From contig JADJYG010000016.1 of the NCBI GenBank assembly GCA_016719895.1, positions 1 through 64,000 of the forward strand: DNA of 64,000 nt. The letters are read 5' to 3'. Numbering within the stretch: the stretch's first letter is position 1; each line of letters begins with the position of its first letter. Below are positions 18,197-26,926 of this stretch, piece after piece. Position numbers and translations under genes: made by a program. The notes below the pieces were generated by a model. The model did no database searches. It was given only the letters and a program-made list of their open reading frames with translations, and was not told the origin of the DNA. The stretch is from Saprospirales bacterium (GTDB lineage: Bacteria > Bacteroidota > Bacteroidia > Chitinophagales > Saprospiraceae).

Positions 18197-18598
18197 GGAC
18201 AGGATTGACAGGATTTTTTCTTCCGTAGAGGAGGAGGACAGGATTAGCATGATTTCTCAGGATGGACAGGATTTTGTCTCCTCCGTAGATTGTTCGGACA
18301 GGATGAACAGGATTTCTCAGGATCAACAGGATTTTGCCTCCTCCGTAGATTGTTCGGACAGGATGAACAGGATTTCTCAGGATCAACAGGATTTTGTCTC
18401 CTCCGTAGATTGTTCGGACAGGATGAACAGGATTTCTCAGGATCAACAGGATTTTGTCTCCTCCGTAGATTGTTCGGACAGGATGAACAGGATTTCTCAG
18501 GATCAACAGGATTTTTTCCTCCGTAGAGTAATGGGACAGGATTAACAGGATTTCTCAGGATCAACAGGATTTTTTGAATGGGACAGGATTAACAGGAT
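18197..18598. repeat. Tandem repeat block a (60-base unit, about 5 copies)
   Basis: Repeats of GGACAGGATGAACAGGATTT, CTCAGGATCAACAGGATTTT and CCTCCGTAGATTGTTC in a strict 60-base period, identical over several units. Open frames across it in several phases are a consequence of the period being a multiple of three and are not genes. Confidence 0.9.
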
Positions 18599-18601
18599 TT
18601 C

Positions 18602-18867
18602 CAGCAATTCTCGGTTTGCAGACAGTTCTTATATGACAGACCGCGAAGCGGTCAAATTTGAATAGCCCCGAATTTCACTCGGGGACAAAAGGGCAAATAT
18701 TTAACAACCGCGTAGCGGTTAAATTTTGATTTAAATTTTTGATTTTCAAATTATTATCGGTTGACTCTTGGGCCGAACACCTACCCCGAGTGAAATTCGG
18801 GGCTATTCAAATTCGACCGCTTTGCGGTCTTTGTAGATTACAACTTTTTACAAACCGAGAATTGCTG
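18602..18867. repeat. Long inverted repeat with REP-like palindromes
   Basis: CAGCAATTCTCGGTTTG at 18602-18618 is mirrored at 18851-18867. A 46-base arm (18639-18684: GACCGCGAAGCGGTC, then GAATAGCCCCGAATTTCACT, then CGGGG) is mirrored with a few mismatches at 18784-18829. Each arm itself contains short palindromes such as GACCGCGAAGCGGTC, and ACCGCGTAGCGGT lies between the arms. It separates the oppositely oriented tandem blocks a and b, so 18197-19215 is one large palindrome-like structure. Confidence 0.85.
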
Positions 18868-18871
18868 AAAA

Positions 18872-19215
18872 CCCTGTTAATCCTGTCCCAACAGCCTCCG
18901 AAGGAGGCAAAATCCTGTTAATCCTGTCCAATTCAAAAAATCCTGTTGATCCTGAGAAATCCTGTTAATCCTGTCCCAACAGCCTCCGAAGGAGGCAAAA
19001 TCCTGTTAATCCTGTCCAATTCAAAAAATCCTGTTGATCCTGAGAAATCCTGTTAATCCTGTCCCAACAGCCTCCGAAGGAGGCACCGAGAGGCAAAATC
19101 CTGTTAATCCTGTCCAATTCAAAATCCTGTTGATCCTGAGAAATCCTGTTAATCCTGTCCCAACAGCCTCCGAAGAGGCAAAATCCTGTCTCAACCGCCT
19201 CCAAAGGAGGCAAAA
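18872..19215. repeat. Tandem repeat block b (inverted orientation)
   Basis: About four units of 85 to 100 bases built from AATCCTGTTAATCCTGTCC, CAACAGCCTCCGAAGGAGGC and AATTCAAAAAATCCTGTTGA. This is the reverse complement of the block a motif. It ends directly against the stop codon of the gene at 19224. Confidence 0.9.
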
Positions 19216-19223
19216 ATTCCTGT

Positions 19224-19706
19224 CTACAGCTTGGCGATTTTCAGGGTTTGTACCCAGGCGCCGTCATCGGTGTCCACCCGGAGCCAGTACACTGCCGCTG
19301 GATAGGCTGTCATCGAAAGTGCCTGCTGAGCGGCAACCTGAGTACCGGTCAGCAGCAGCCTGCCCTCCAGGCTGTACAGGGCAATCCGGATGGGTTTGGC
19401 GCTGCTTTTCGAGATGTACAGCAGGTCGGACACCGGATTGGGAAAGCACTGGATGCCATATTCTTCGAGCAATGCGGCATTGGTGCCGGTAGTTTGCAGG
19501 GCTTCCGGTTGCCAGAAACCCTGGGTGGCGGTGTACGGGCTGCCGCTGAGCGTGGCGATTGCCGTTTCGCCGGCCGACCAAAAGATATGGACGCCAGGCA
19601 ACACGCCGTTGCCGGTGGAGCTGGCGAGGAGGGTTGGACTGGCCGTGGGCTGGGCGCACAAAGCGCCGGCGCCGGGCACAAGGAGGATACACAAAAGATG
19701 TTTCAT
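19224..19706 (-). CDS. Small T9SS cargo protein with type A sorting domain
   Basis: A 160-residue secreted protein. The ATG at 19706 gives MKHLLCILLVPGAGALCAQ, a signal peptide. The segment STGNGVLPGVHIFWSAGETAIA and YTATQGFWQPEAL is common in short Saprospiria proteins. The last 80 residues are a type IX secretion type A sorting domain: QCFPNPVSDLLYISKSS, then LYSLEGRLLLTGTQVA, then YPAAVYWLRV and ending TLKIAKL. It is therefore exported and probably anchored or released at the cell surface. The passenger part is too short for an enzyme. Repeat block b abuts its stop codon. Confidence 0.8.
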   Translation of the reverse strand: MKHLLCILLVPGAGALCAQPTASPTLLASSTGNGVLPGVHIFWSAGETAIATLSGSPYTATQGFWQPEALQTTGTNAALLEEYGIQCFPNPVSDLLYISKSSAKPIRIALYSLEGRLLLTGTQVAAQQALSMTAYPAAVYWLRVDTDDGAWVQTLKIAKL

Positions 19707-19773
19707 AGGCGGATATATGCGCCCGTCATCGACAGGCATTTAAAATAATATGACGCGCCTCCGGTCACACGAC

Positions 19774-21750
19774 TTACTGCGCCGTCAGGGTGCCATAGCT
19801 GGCCATGCCCAACGTTGGATGAAAGTATTTGATGCCGATGACCGTTGGTTTGTCCAGGTTGACATAGATATGCACCGTCAGCCCGTCTTCACAGTTCTCC
19901 TTATTTACTTGCAGGGATTCGATAAACGTCAGATCGACGGTCCTTTCGCCCGTTTGTTCGGCCTTTCGGAAGCGCAGGTGCGAGCTGCAGGGAAAAACCG
20001 GGTAGTCGGCCAGCAGGATATCGTCGGAGGCGCCGGCCAGCAGGGTCATTTGATAGGCAGGTTTATCGCCGTCGGTAAAGACATCCTTGGCTTTACCCGT
20101 CCAGCCGCGGTTTCGCGCCGTGGCGAAAACCAGGTTTTTTGCCGTTTGTTCGGTCATCCTCGGGCTCACCTGTTGCCGTTGTTCCTTCGTTGTGGCGGAT
20201 GGGTTCGGCTCGGAACGCGGCGACTCCCGGGCTTCCGGCGTTGGGGTCAAATCCGACCGCGTGCGCGCAGGGGTCGGACGCTCTTCCACCACCACTTCCC
20301 GGGCTTGTTCCGATTCCGTACTGCTGTACACGGGATCCGCCGGGGCTTGGGCCGGCTCGGCGTTTTGTGGCGGCAAATCGTCTGCGCTCGCAGCAATCTG
20401 TTCGGTAACAACCGGCGCTTCCTGCTGCAATTCCGTCTCATAACCTTGCCAACGGTAATGAAAATAGATATCCAGCCCACCGGCCATGGAGCCCAGCAAG
20501 AGCACGGGCGCCAGCACCCACTGTGCCGCCCGCCAGGTGAGCAGGCGCTCGAAGGGCAGGTGCTCGGTGCCGGGGGTGTAGGTCGGCGGCGTTTCCAGGG
20601 AGGCGCCGCCCGCCAATGTCCGCCGCCGGTTTTCGATAACCGACAGGTAGTGCTCCGGCCGGCGGCAGCCCTGCGCCAGCACCATAGCTTCAGCGATGGT
20701 ATTGAAGGCGATTACGCTGCCGTCGCCGGGGTATTCCGCGGGCATCTTGTAGCCCAGGGCGTTCAGATCGGATGAAAACTCCGCCCAGCCGGCAAAAGGG
20801 GCCCGGCGGAGGGCATTTTCGAAGCGATAGAGGAAGTTGTAGAACCGCCCTTTTACCGGTTTGGTGAGGAGGTACATTTTCTGCAGCCGGTCGGGGCGTG
20901 CCCGAAGGTTTTCCAGTTCCCAGCTCAGGTTTTGTGATTTCCCCTGCTGCAGCAGGATCACTGCCGCGTCGTCGATGAGCCGGAGGGCCTCCGACTGCCA
21001 GTTGGCGTCGGCAAAATACTCGCGCGAGGCGCCTTCCACCACGGTGCGGTCGGCCGGGCTGCCCAGCGCCACGAACGGGCCGATATGCTTTTTGACCGTT
21101 TTTTTGAAATACTTTTCAAACGTATCGCGCAAGCCGTTGAACGGGACTACCGGAAAATTCGTGGTGGACAAAATACGGGGGTTGAACACGGCAAAATCGA
21201 GCGCAAAGGGACGCAGGTACAGCGCATGCCCCCGGCTGTCTTTGCGCAGCGCGGCTTCCAGGCGCTGGTTTTTCCGCAACTGGTAGGTCAGGCCTATGGA
21301 ATAACTGACCATGGCGGCCGGTATCATCACCACGTAAACGGCTTCCTTTTCCAGATCAAATTGGTTTCCTTTGATTATGGATATGCAGATCAGCGTAAAT
21401 ACCGGAGCGCCGAGGGCCAGCAATAAATACGCATACCAGGTGTTCCGGATCCGGCTGCCGTAGCCGAAAAGCCTGTCCCGGTTTTGATTTCGATACACCA
21501 GGGGAATGACCACACCCAGTACCAAAAAATAATTGATCAGCATGCCCAGGACTTCCATTCCAAAAGAGTCGGCCAGGGCGCCGCCGATGGCAAGCGTGCC
21601 GCCGGCAATAAAAAACATCATGAAAATCCGGGTGGAAACAGAGGCCGGCCCCAGGTACCTGAAAAATTGGACCCGGCCGAAATAAAACATCCCGACAAGA
21701 AAGAGCAGCACGAGCAGGATACCAAACATCTCAAGCGATTCGAGTTCCAT
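19774..21750 (-). CDS. Large membrane protein with TIR/SIR2-like nucleotide-binding domain
   Basis: A 658-residue protein. The ATG at 21750 is preferred to a TTG two codons earlier. About five membrane segments fill residues 8-165 (MFGILLVLLFLVGMFYFG, IFMMFFIAGGTLAIGGAL, MLINYFLVLGVVIPLVY and others). A cytosolic domain follows: HALYLRPFALDFAVF, FEKYFKKTVKKHIGPFVALG, VVEGASREYFADANWQSEAL, DDAAVILLQQGKSQNLSWEL. That series (LRPF, VALG, GASR-Y, W, ILL-G-S-WEL) is a Rossmann-like TIR/SIR2-type pattern I have seen in many bacterial membrane proteins of unknown role. Another membrane segment at about residue 440 precedes a disordered P/E/R-rich stretch and a 110-residue C-terminal domain. A signalling or defence role is conceivable but not shown. 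Confidence 0.6.
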   Translation of the reverse strand: MELESLEMFGILLVLLFLVGMFYFGRVQFFRYLGPASVSTRIFMMFFIAGGTLAIGGALADSFGMEVLGMLINYFLVLGVVIPLVYRNQNRDRLFGYGSRIRNTWYAYLLLALGAPVFTLICISIIKGNQFDLEKEAVYVVMIPAAMVSYSIGLTYQLRKNQRLEAALRKDSRGHALYLRPFALDFAVFNPRILSTTNFPVVPFNGLRDTFEKYFKKTVKKHIGPFVALGSPADRTVVEGASREYFADANWQSEALRLIDDAAVILLQQGKSQNLSWELENLRARPDRLQKMYLLTKPVKGRFYNFLYRFENALRRAPFAGWAEFSSDLNALGYKMPAEYPGDGSVIAFNTIAEAMVLAQGCRRPEHYLSVIENRRRTLAGGASLETPPTYTPGTEHLPFERLLTWRAAQWVLAPVLLLGSMAGGLDIYFHYRWQGYETELQQEAPVVTEQIAASADDLPPQNAEPAQAPADPVYSSTESEQAREVVVEERPTPARTRSDLTPTPEARESPRSEPNPSATTKEQRQQVSPRMTEQTAKNLVFATARNRGWTGKAKDVFTDGDKPAYQMTLLAGASDDILLADYPVFPCSSHLRFRKAEQTGERTVDLTFIESLQVNKENCEDGLTVHIYVNLDKPTVIGIKYFHPTLGMASYGTLTAQ

Positions 21751-21867
21751 AGTCAACTGGTTTTAAAGGTTTTGAAGGTGTAGCGTTGTAGCAGTGCAAA
21801 AAGCATTTTATACACGACAAAATTGCCCGCAAGAACCCGGACGAAACAATCCTATAAATGCAGGATT

Positions 21868-22127
21868 TTTTGCATCCGTAGAGTAGAAGGATTTACAGGA
21901 TTTTTCAGGATTAACAGGATTTTAATATATTGTAAGGGGCTGGCATTCAAACAATATAGTCTCGCTCCTCCTGTCCATCCTGCGAAATCCTGTTCATCCT
22001 GTCCAACCGCCTCCGAAGGAGCCAAAATCCTGTTCATCCTGCGAAATCCTGTTCATCCTGTCCCAACAATCTACGGAGGAGCCAAAATCCTGTCCCAACC
22101 GCCTCCGAAGGAGGAAAAAATCCTGTC
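21868..22127. repeat. Dispersed repeat block c with two orientations and a central core
   Basis: The plus-type motif AGGATTTACAGGATTTTTCA leads into a core of about 45 bases (TGTAAGGGGCTGGCATTCAA, then CAATATAGTCTCGCTC), followed by minus-type repeats with CAACCGCCTCCGAAGGAGCC. The same core occurs inverted at about 48686-48730. The block ends at the stop codon of the response regulator gene. Confidence 0.85.
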
Positions 22128-22754
22128 CTACAGCCGCTTGCGCCCATACGCCTTGTTGACTGCCTCGGTGCGGCTGTGTACCTGGAGTTTTTCGTAGATA
22201 TGGCGGATATGGCTTTGCACGGTAGTGAGGTCGATAAAGCGCCGGGCGGCGATTTCCTTGTACGAATACCCGGCTTCGAGGTCGGCCAGCACTTCGCGTT
22301 CGGTTTTGGTGAGTTTATCCAGTTCGGGTTCTGCAGGCTGGAACGATTCGACGACCAGGCGGGCGATACCGGCGCTCATGGGCGAACCGCCGGCTACGAC
22401 TTCGCGGACGGCCTCCGCCAGTTTTTCCGGCGTGGCGGTTTTGAGGATATAACCCGTGGCGCCAGCCTGGAGGGCTTGAAAAGTCTTACCCGGGTCGTTG
22501 TGGGCGGTCAGCATGACAAACTGGGTACTGCGATAGCGGGGTTTGAGCGCGCGCACGCACCCGATGCCATCCTGCCCGGGCAAGCCGATATCCATGAGCA
22601 CCACATCGGGACGAATGGCGTCGATGGTAGCTTCCAGCATTTCAGCGCTGTCGCAGGCGCCGACGCACTCGATGTCGGCGTAAAAATTGAGCACAGCGGC
22701 GGTGAGCTTGCGCAATTCGGCATCATCTTCCACGAGCGCGACACGAATAGCCAT
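22128..22754 (-). CDS. NarL/LuxR-type response regulator
   Basis: A 208-residue regulator. The ATG at 22754 gives MAIRVALVEDDAELRKL, the receiver start with the acidic pair. The phosphoacceptor is D55 in VVLMDIGLPG, the switch threonine is in VMLTAHND, and the lysine is in YILKTA. A LuxR-type helix-turn-helix fills about residues 143-200: LTKTEREVLADLEAGYSYKE, then DLTTVQSHIRHIYEKL. It should be the partner of the sensor kinase at 23536-26634, which has the matching HisKA_3 type. The two are separated by an oppositely oriented two-gene module. Start MPHLWLPK from a TTG further upstream was rejected. Confidence 0.9.
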   Translation of the reverse strand: MAIRVALVEDDAELRKLTAAVLNFYADIECVGACDSAEMLEATIDAIRPDVVLMDIGLPGQDGIGCVRALKPRYRSTQFVMLTAHNDPGKTFQALQAGATGYILKTATPEKLAEAVREVVAGGSPMSAGIARLVVESFQPAEPELDKLTKTEREVLADLEAGYSYKEIAARRFIDLTTVQSHIRHIYEKLQVHSRTEAVNKAYGRKRL

Positions 22755-22878
22755 AGGTAAAGCATATTTAGGCAACCAAAGATGCGGCAATAGCGCCGGT
22801 TTGGAAATCCTATATTTATGGGATTTGAAATATTTTGAAGTAAAGGCTTACGTTTGTACAGAAAAATTGAACGACTTA

Positions 22879-23085
22879 ATGCAATCCTACAGACTGGATC
22901 GAACCGCTTTCCGGATCGCCACTTTTCAGGAAGCGGACCATTGGCGCGCTTATTGGCTCGGCAAGTCGCCGTCTGAACGGCTGCAAGCGGCCTGGCACTT
23001 GGTATGCCGAGCCTATAACCTTGATCCTGAACAGGAACACCGGCTGGACCGGACGAAATTTGCCATGCGAAAACAGCCTGCCTGA
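22879..23085 (+). CDS. 68-residue partner of the nucleotidyltransferase module, copy 2
   Basis: A 68-residue protein, MQSYRLDRTAFRIATFQEAD then HWRAYWLGKSPSERLQAAWH then LVCRAYNLDP and a basic tail. It is homologous to the equal-length product at 7853-8059. The conserved core is (F/Y)WLxKxPxERLxA. Its TGA shares one base with the ATG of the nucleotidyltransferase gene, so the two are certainly translated together. The frame is open further upstream across the response regulator start, but the ATG at 22879 matches copy 1 in length. I know of no function for this family. It is a candidate cognate partner of the enzyme. Confidence 0.72.
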   Translation: MQSYRLDRTAFRIATFQEADHWRAYWLGKSPSERLQAAWHLVCRAYNLDPEQEHRLDRTKFAMRKQPA

Positions 23086-23546
23086 TGTTGCGGAATATTT
23101 TCAACTCCGATTTTCAGGACTTTATCCGGGCGCTTAACCAGTGTCAGGTAGCCTATATCCTGGTGGGTGGCTATTCCGTTATTTTACATGGCCATGCCCG
23201 GACTACCGGCGATCTGGATATTTGGGTAAAACCAACTAAGGATAATTACCAATTGCTTACTCAAGCATTTCAATTATTCGGCATGCCCGTCTTCGACATG
23301 AGCGCCGACGAATTTCTCCATACCGATCAAAATGACGTGTTCATTTTTGGCATGCCTCCGGTTAGTATAGAAGTGCTAACAATAGTCAAAGGCATAGATT
23401 TTGACGAGGCCTTTGTAACTGCACAATGGTTTGAAATAGGAGACGGCCTTCAGGTTAGAACCTTGAGTATTGCCGACCTGCTGAAGGCGAAAAAAGCAGC
23501 AGGCCGCTTGAAAGACCTTGACGACATCGAGCATCTCACGCCTTAG
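23085..23546 (+). CDS. Minimal nucleotidyltransferase, intact copy of module
   Basis: A 153-residue protein. The nucleotidyltransferase motif LVGGYSVILHGHARTTGDLDIW has GG at residues 28-29 and the acidic pair D43 and D45. The third acidic position probably lies in PPVSIEVLT. The end IADLLKAKKAAGRLKDLDDIEHL is the typical tail of the DUF6036-like and AbiEii-like subgroup of this superfamily. Such enzymes transfer a nucleotide to protein or RNA, and several act as antitoxin or toxin in two-gene modules. The target here is unknown. The gene starts within the stop codon of the small partner gene, and its end overlaps the end of the sensor kinase gene by 11 bases. Confidence 0.78.
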   Translation: MLRNIFNSDFQDFIRALNQCQVAYILVGGYSVILHGHARTTGDLDIWVKPTKDNYQLLTQAFQLFGMPVFDMSADEFLHTDQNDVFIFGMPPVSIEVLTIVKGIDFDEAFVTAQWFEIGDGLQVRTLSIADLLKAKKAAGRLKDLDDIEHLTP

Positions 23547-26500
23547 TTAATGCCGTCTGATAAATCGGGTTGCCGGCATCGTCTATATTGCCCTCTACTC
23601 GTATCCGCGTCCCCTGCCCCGGCGCCGTATCCACCGTCAGCCTGGCGCCGATTTTCTCCGCCCGCGCCCGCATGGCGGCCAGGCCGTTGCCGAAGATGCG
23701 GGTATTTTGGAGGTCGAAGCCTGCGCCGTCGTCGCAGATTTCCAGCAGAAAACGCTGTCCGCCGGCTTCCAGGCGCAGGGCGATGCGAACGGATTTTGCC
23801 TGGGCGTGTTTCACGGCATTGTTCAGGCTTTCGCGAAAGAGCAGATAGAGCTGCCGTTTGACCTCGGGCGGCACGAGCGGGTTTTGGGCGGCCGGCGGCA
23901 GGTCGAAATAAGCCTCCAGGCGGGCTTCTTCCAAAAACGCACGACCTTTTTCGCGGAAATACGCCTGCACTTCGGCGAAATGATCGTAGTGGGGGTTGAT
24001 GGCAAAAACGATATCGCCCAGATGGACCGCCACTTCCCGGGCATCTACACTGATGGCGCGGAGTTTATCGCGCAATTCCGCGCCGCTGAGATGGGGCAGC
24101 ATGGCGGTAAATTGGGCGGACAGCGAAATTTTGGTCAGATCAGCCCCCACCTCGTCGTGAATATCCTGGGCAATATCGAGCCGCAGGGCTTCCATGGCGC
24201 GGACGTGTTCGAGTTTGGCGAGGCGGAGCCGCAGGCGTTGGTTGTTCCACCGGTAGTAGGCAAAAGCGATCAGGCCGCCCAGTAAAAACAGTGCCAGGGC
24301 CTGAAACCAGCGGCGTTGCCAGACGAAATCGGTCACCACTATCCGCAGCGTAGCGTCGAACGCCGCGTTGTCGCCGGCATCTTCGGGGCGCACCCGGAAG
24401 GTGTAGGCGCCGGCCGGCAGGTTGACGAACACCGCCATGCGGTTTTTGCCGGCCCTGACCCACTCGTTTTGAAGGCCGTCGAGCCGGTATAAAAACCGGG
24501 TTCTCCCGAACGATTCCAGGTCGATGGCGGTGTATAAAAAAGCCAGGTCATTTTCGCCGGGCCGCAGGCGCATTTCGGTCAATTGCCCGAAAGGCGCTTC
24601 CGGAAAGGTATCCCGCTGGTTGATTTTCAGGCCGGTGATGTACACCCGCGAAGGCGCCGGCGTCCGGATCAGTTCGGGTTGAAAAATCTGGATATCCCGG
24701 CCTTCCGCCAACCAGATCCGGCCGTCGGGCGCCTGGCCCATTTTCGCCCCGGCGTGCGGGAGCACCAGGCCGTCCGCTTTGCCCAGTGTATAAGGCCGGC
24801 GCGCATCCGGGTCAAAAAAACAAACACCTTTGTTGGTCATCAACCAGAGCCGGCCCAGGGAATCTTTCCGGATACCGGAGACTTCGTTGCCCGGCAGCCC
24901 TTCTTCAAATCCGTACCGGGCGAGTATCCGGCGGTTTGTCAGATCGAATTGAAGCAGGCCCTTATTGGTGCCCAGCCAGCAGCGGTTTTTGGCATCGAAA
25001 AAGATGGCCAGGTAAATGGTTTCATCGCGCAAAACGTCGGTTAAAAGAGCCTTTGCCGGCTCAAAACGCGCCAGGAAACCCTCTCCGCACACCCAAATGT
25101 TTCCGGCTGCGTCTTTTGTTATTTGGCGGGTAATGCTTCCCTGCTTGCCGAGCAGTTTTATTGTTTTCCCGGTGTTTGCATCGAAAAGTTGCAGGTAATG
25201 CATCCAAAAGGCGAGCAAAAGATGGCCGTTGCCGAGCGGAAACACCTGGGTAATCCGCCGGTGGAGTAGCCCGCCGGGTTCCGCCAAATTGAACGGGTAC
25301 CGGCGCATCCGGTTTTGGTTTTCATCCCAGGCGACCAGGCCGTCGAAGGTGGCGATATACATGATGCCGCTGGCTTCGTCTCTGGCTGCACCCCAGGAGA
25401 GGCGCCCTAAATCGGGTTCCGTGGAGGCCGGAAAGCGCGGCGTTTGTTTTTTCCGGATCAGGCGGCTGTCCCATACCGAAATGGGGTCGCCTAATCCACT
25501 GACCAGGGCGTCGCCGTTCAGGGCAAAGGTTATTTTTTCAATAGGAGCCTCCAGGGCATTTTTAAGGTGCAGAAAGTTTTCCTGCCGTATATGGCGCCGG
25601 AAAACGCCCGCGCCGGTCGAGCCGGCCCACAGGTTGCCTTCCTGGTCGGCCAGCAGGCGAATTACCTGGCCCTCCGGCAACAGCCCGGCACCCGAATCCG
25701 CCGCGATCAGGTCATACCGCTGTGCCAGCGCCGGAAAGGCGCCCGCTTCCAGCGGCATCCGGAGCAGGCCGTGTTCGGCCGCTATCCAAAATATGCGCTG
25801 TCCGTTGGCGCTGTAGGTCTCGGCAATATCGAAGGGGATATTGGTGGCATTGGACCGCCGGGCGTTCCAAAGGAATTTTTCGAAGGTCTCCGTTTTCGGA
25901 TCAAAGCGACACAGTCCGCCACTCCAGCTCAGCACCCAAATATTGTCGTGCCGGTCCACTACAGCGCCGACTACATCCGCTTCGATGGTCTCCAGCAGGT
26001 GGTGCGCCACGTCGGGGTACGGGTACGGGAGAAAACGTTTTAGCGCGCCGGAAACCGGATCGAGGCTTTTCAAGCCATGGCTGCCGATCCAGACGTTGCC
26101 GTGGGCGTCGAAGGCGGCCCGGCCGGCGAAAGAAAGTAACTTGCTGGCCGGGTGCTGTACGAAGCGCTGCGTTGCCGGGTCATAGCGCTCCAAACTACCC
26201 GCATTCCGGGTCCAGATGGCGCCGGCGCCGTCCTGAAACAGGCGGTTTTCGGCATTGACGGCGAGGCGTCCGTTTTGTTGGGTAAAATTCCGGCACCTGC
26301 CCGTCGCCGGGTTCAGGCGGCTGATCCCGCCGTTGGCGCCCACCCAGATGAAGCCCTGCTCGTCGCCCAGGATACTAAAGATAGCATCGCTGCAAAGGGA
26401 GGTTGAATCGCGGTCGCTGTGCCGGAAAACCTCCATACCGGTACCGTCAAAGCGGTTTAACCCGGCGTCTGCCGTTCCGATCCAGAGGAAGCCCCGGTTG

Positions 26501-26634
26501 TCGCGGTACAGCGCGGAGGCGTTGAGGCTCGACAGGCCTTCTTTCAAACCGATATTCTCAAAATACACCGCCTCTTGCTGAGCAGGCAGGCAAGCGGGAA
26601 AACAGAACAACAGGGCGAGCAAGCGGCGTTTCAT
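23536..26634 (-). CDS. Propeller-type sensor histidine kinase (HisKA_3/LytS-NarX type)
   Basis: A 1032-residue membrane sensor. The signal peptide MKRRLLALLFCFPACLPA is followed by about 14 two-component propeller units (pattern DxxGxLWxGT, for example YRDNRGFLWIGTADAGLNRF and DQEGNLWAGSTGAGVFR), then a Y_Y_Y domain (about residues 700-760). A membrane segment ALALFLLGGLIAFAYYRW follows. The kinase has its phosphoacceptor histidine at about residue 820 in LDIAQDIHDEVGADLTKIS. HATPase motifs are ESLNNAVKHAQAKSV and EICDDGAGFD, ending AMRARAEKIGARLTVD. A TACATTTG box is 37 bases upstream. The likely partner is the response regulator at 22128. The ligand is unknown. Similar sensors lacking DNA-binding domains often regulate polysaccharide or stress genes. 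Confidence 0.92.
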   Translation of the reverse strand: MKRRLLALLFCFPACLPAQQEAVYFENIGLKEGLSSLNASALYRDNRGFLWIGTADAGLNRFDGTGMEVFRHSDRDSTSLCSDAIFSILGDEQGFIWVGANGGISRLNPATGRCRNFTQQNGRLAVNAENRLFQDGAGAIWTRNAGSLERYDPATQRFVQHPASKLLSFAGRAAFDAHGNVWIGSHGLKSLDPVSGALKRFLPYPYPDVAHHLLETIEADVVGAVVDRHDNIWVLSWSGGLCRFDPKTETFEKFLWNARRSNATNIPFDIAETYSANGQRIFWIAAEHGLLRMPLEAGAFPALAQRYDLIAADSGAGLLPEGQVIRLLADQEGNLWAGSTGAGVFRRHIRQENFLHLKNALEAPIEKITFALNGDALVSGLGDPISVWDSRLIRKKQTPRFPASTEPDLGRLSWGAARDEASGIMYIATFDGLVAWDENQNRMRRYPFNLAEPGGLLHRRITQVFPLGNGHLLLAFWMHYLQLFDANTGKTIKLLGKQGSITRQITKDAAGNIWVCGEGFLARFEPAKALLTDVLRDETIYLAIFFDAKNRCWLGTNKGLLQFDLTNRRILARYGFEEGLPGNEVSGIRKDSLGRLWLMTNKGVCFFDPDARRPYTLGKADGLVLPHAGAKMGQAPDGRIWLAEGRDIQIFQPELIRTPAPSRVYITGLKINQRDTFPEAPFGQLTEMRLRPGENDLAFLYTAIDLESFGRTRFLYRLDGLQNEWVRAGKNRMAVFVNLPAGAYTFRVRPEDAGDNAAFDATLRIVVTDFVWQRRWFQALALFLLGGLIAFAYYRWNNQRLRLRLAKLEHVRAMEALRLDIAQDIHDEVGADLTKISLSAQFTAMLPHLSGAELRDKLRAISVDAREVAVHLGDIVFAINPHYDHFAEVQAYFREKGRAFLEEARLEAYFDLPPAAQNPLVPPEVKRQLYLLFRESLNNAVKHAQAKSVRIALRLEAGGQRFLLEICDDGAGFDLQNTRIFGNGLAAMRARAEKIGARLTVDTAPGQGTRIRVEGNIDDAGNPIYQTALTKA

Positions 26635-26671
26635 TGCGGTTTGGCGCGGGAAGGAGTATTGTTATGCGCGA

Positions 26672-26679
26672 CAAATGTA
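26672..26679 (-). promoter_or_regulatory. TACATTTG promoter box of the sensor kinase
   Basis: Minus-strand TAnnTTTG match 37 bases before the ATG at 26634. Confidence 0.4.
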
Positions 26680-26902
26680 CATAACCCGTTTGGGTAACTG
26701 GTTAGCATGTTTTTATTCCCTTTACTGCCAAGCGTGTGCCGTGCATATTGCCGGCAGTAACGGGGTTAGAAGGGATACGACTATTTAACGGTTTAAAATT
26801 TACCACACTTTTGGTCGCAATACGCATTTCTTGGTAAAAACAAGTCGAAGCCGCCGTTTGCAGCTGTGATAAAAGTCACACCCAAGCCGCCAGCACAATC
26901 GC

Positions 26903-26910
26903 TATATTTG
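26903..26910 (+). promoter_or_regulatory. TATATTTG promoter box of the cytochrome gene
   Basis: TAnnTTTG match 16 bases before the ATG at 26927. No -33 TTG is seen at the usual distance. The rest of the 290 bases between the two genes holds nothing recognisable. Confidence 0.4.
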
Positions 26911-26926
26911 TTCATATTTTTTCTAT

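Noticed and set aside
18197..18545. Open frames of 78-151 residues in several phases across the 60-base tandem repeats, also at 18965-19213 and 48719-48991
   Set aside because: The repeat period is a multiple of three, so any stop-free unit is open throughout. The predicted peptides are pure repeat translations without a start signal.
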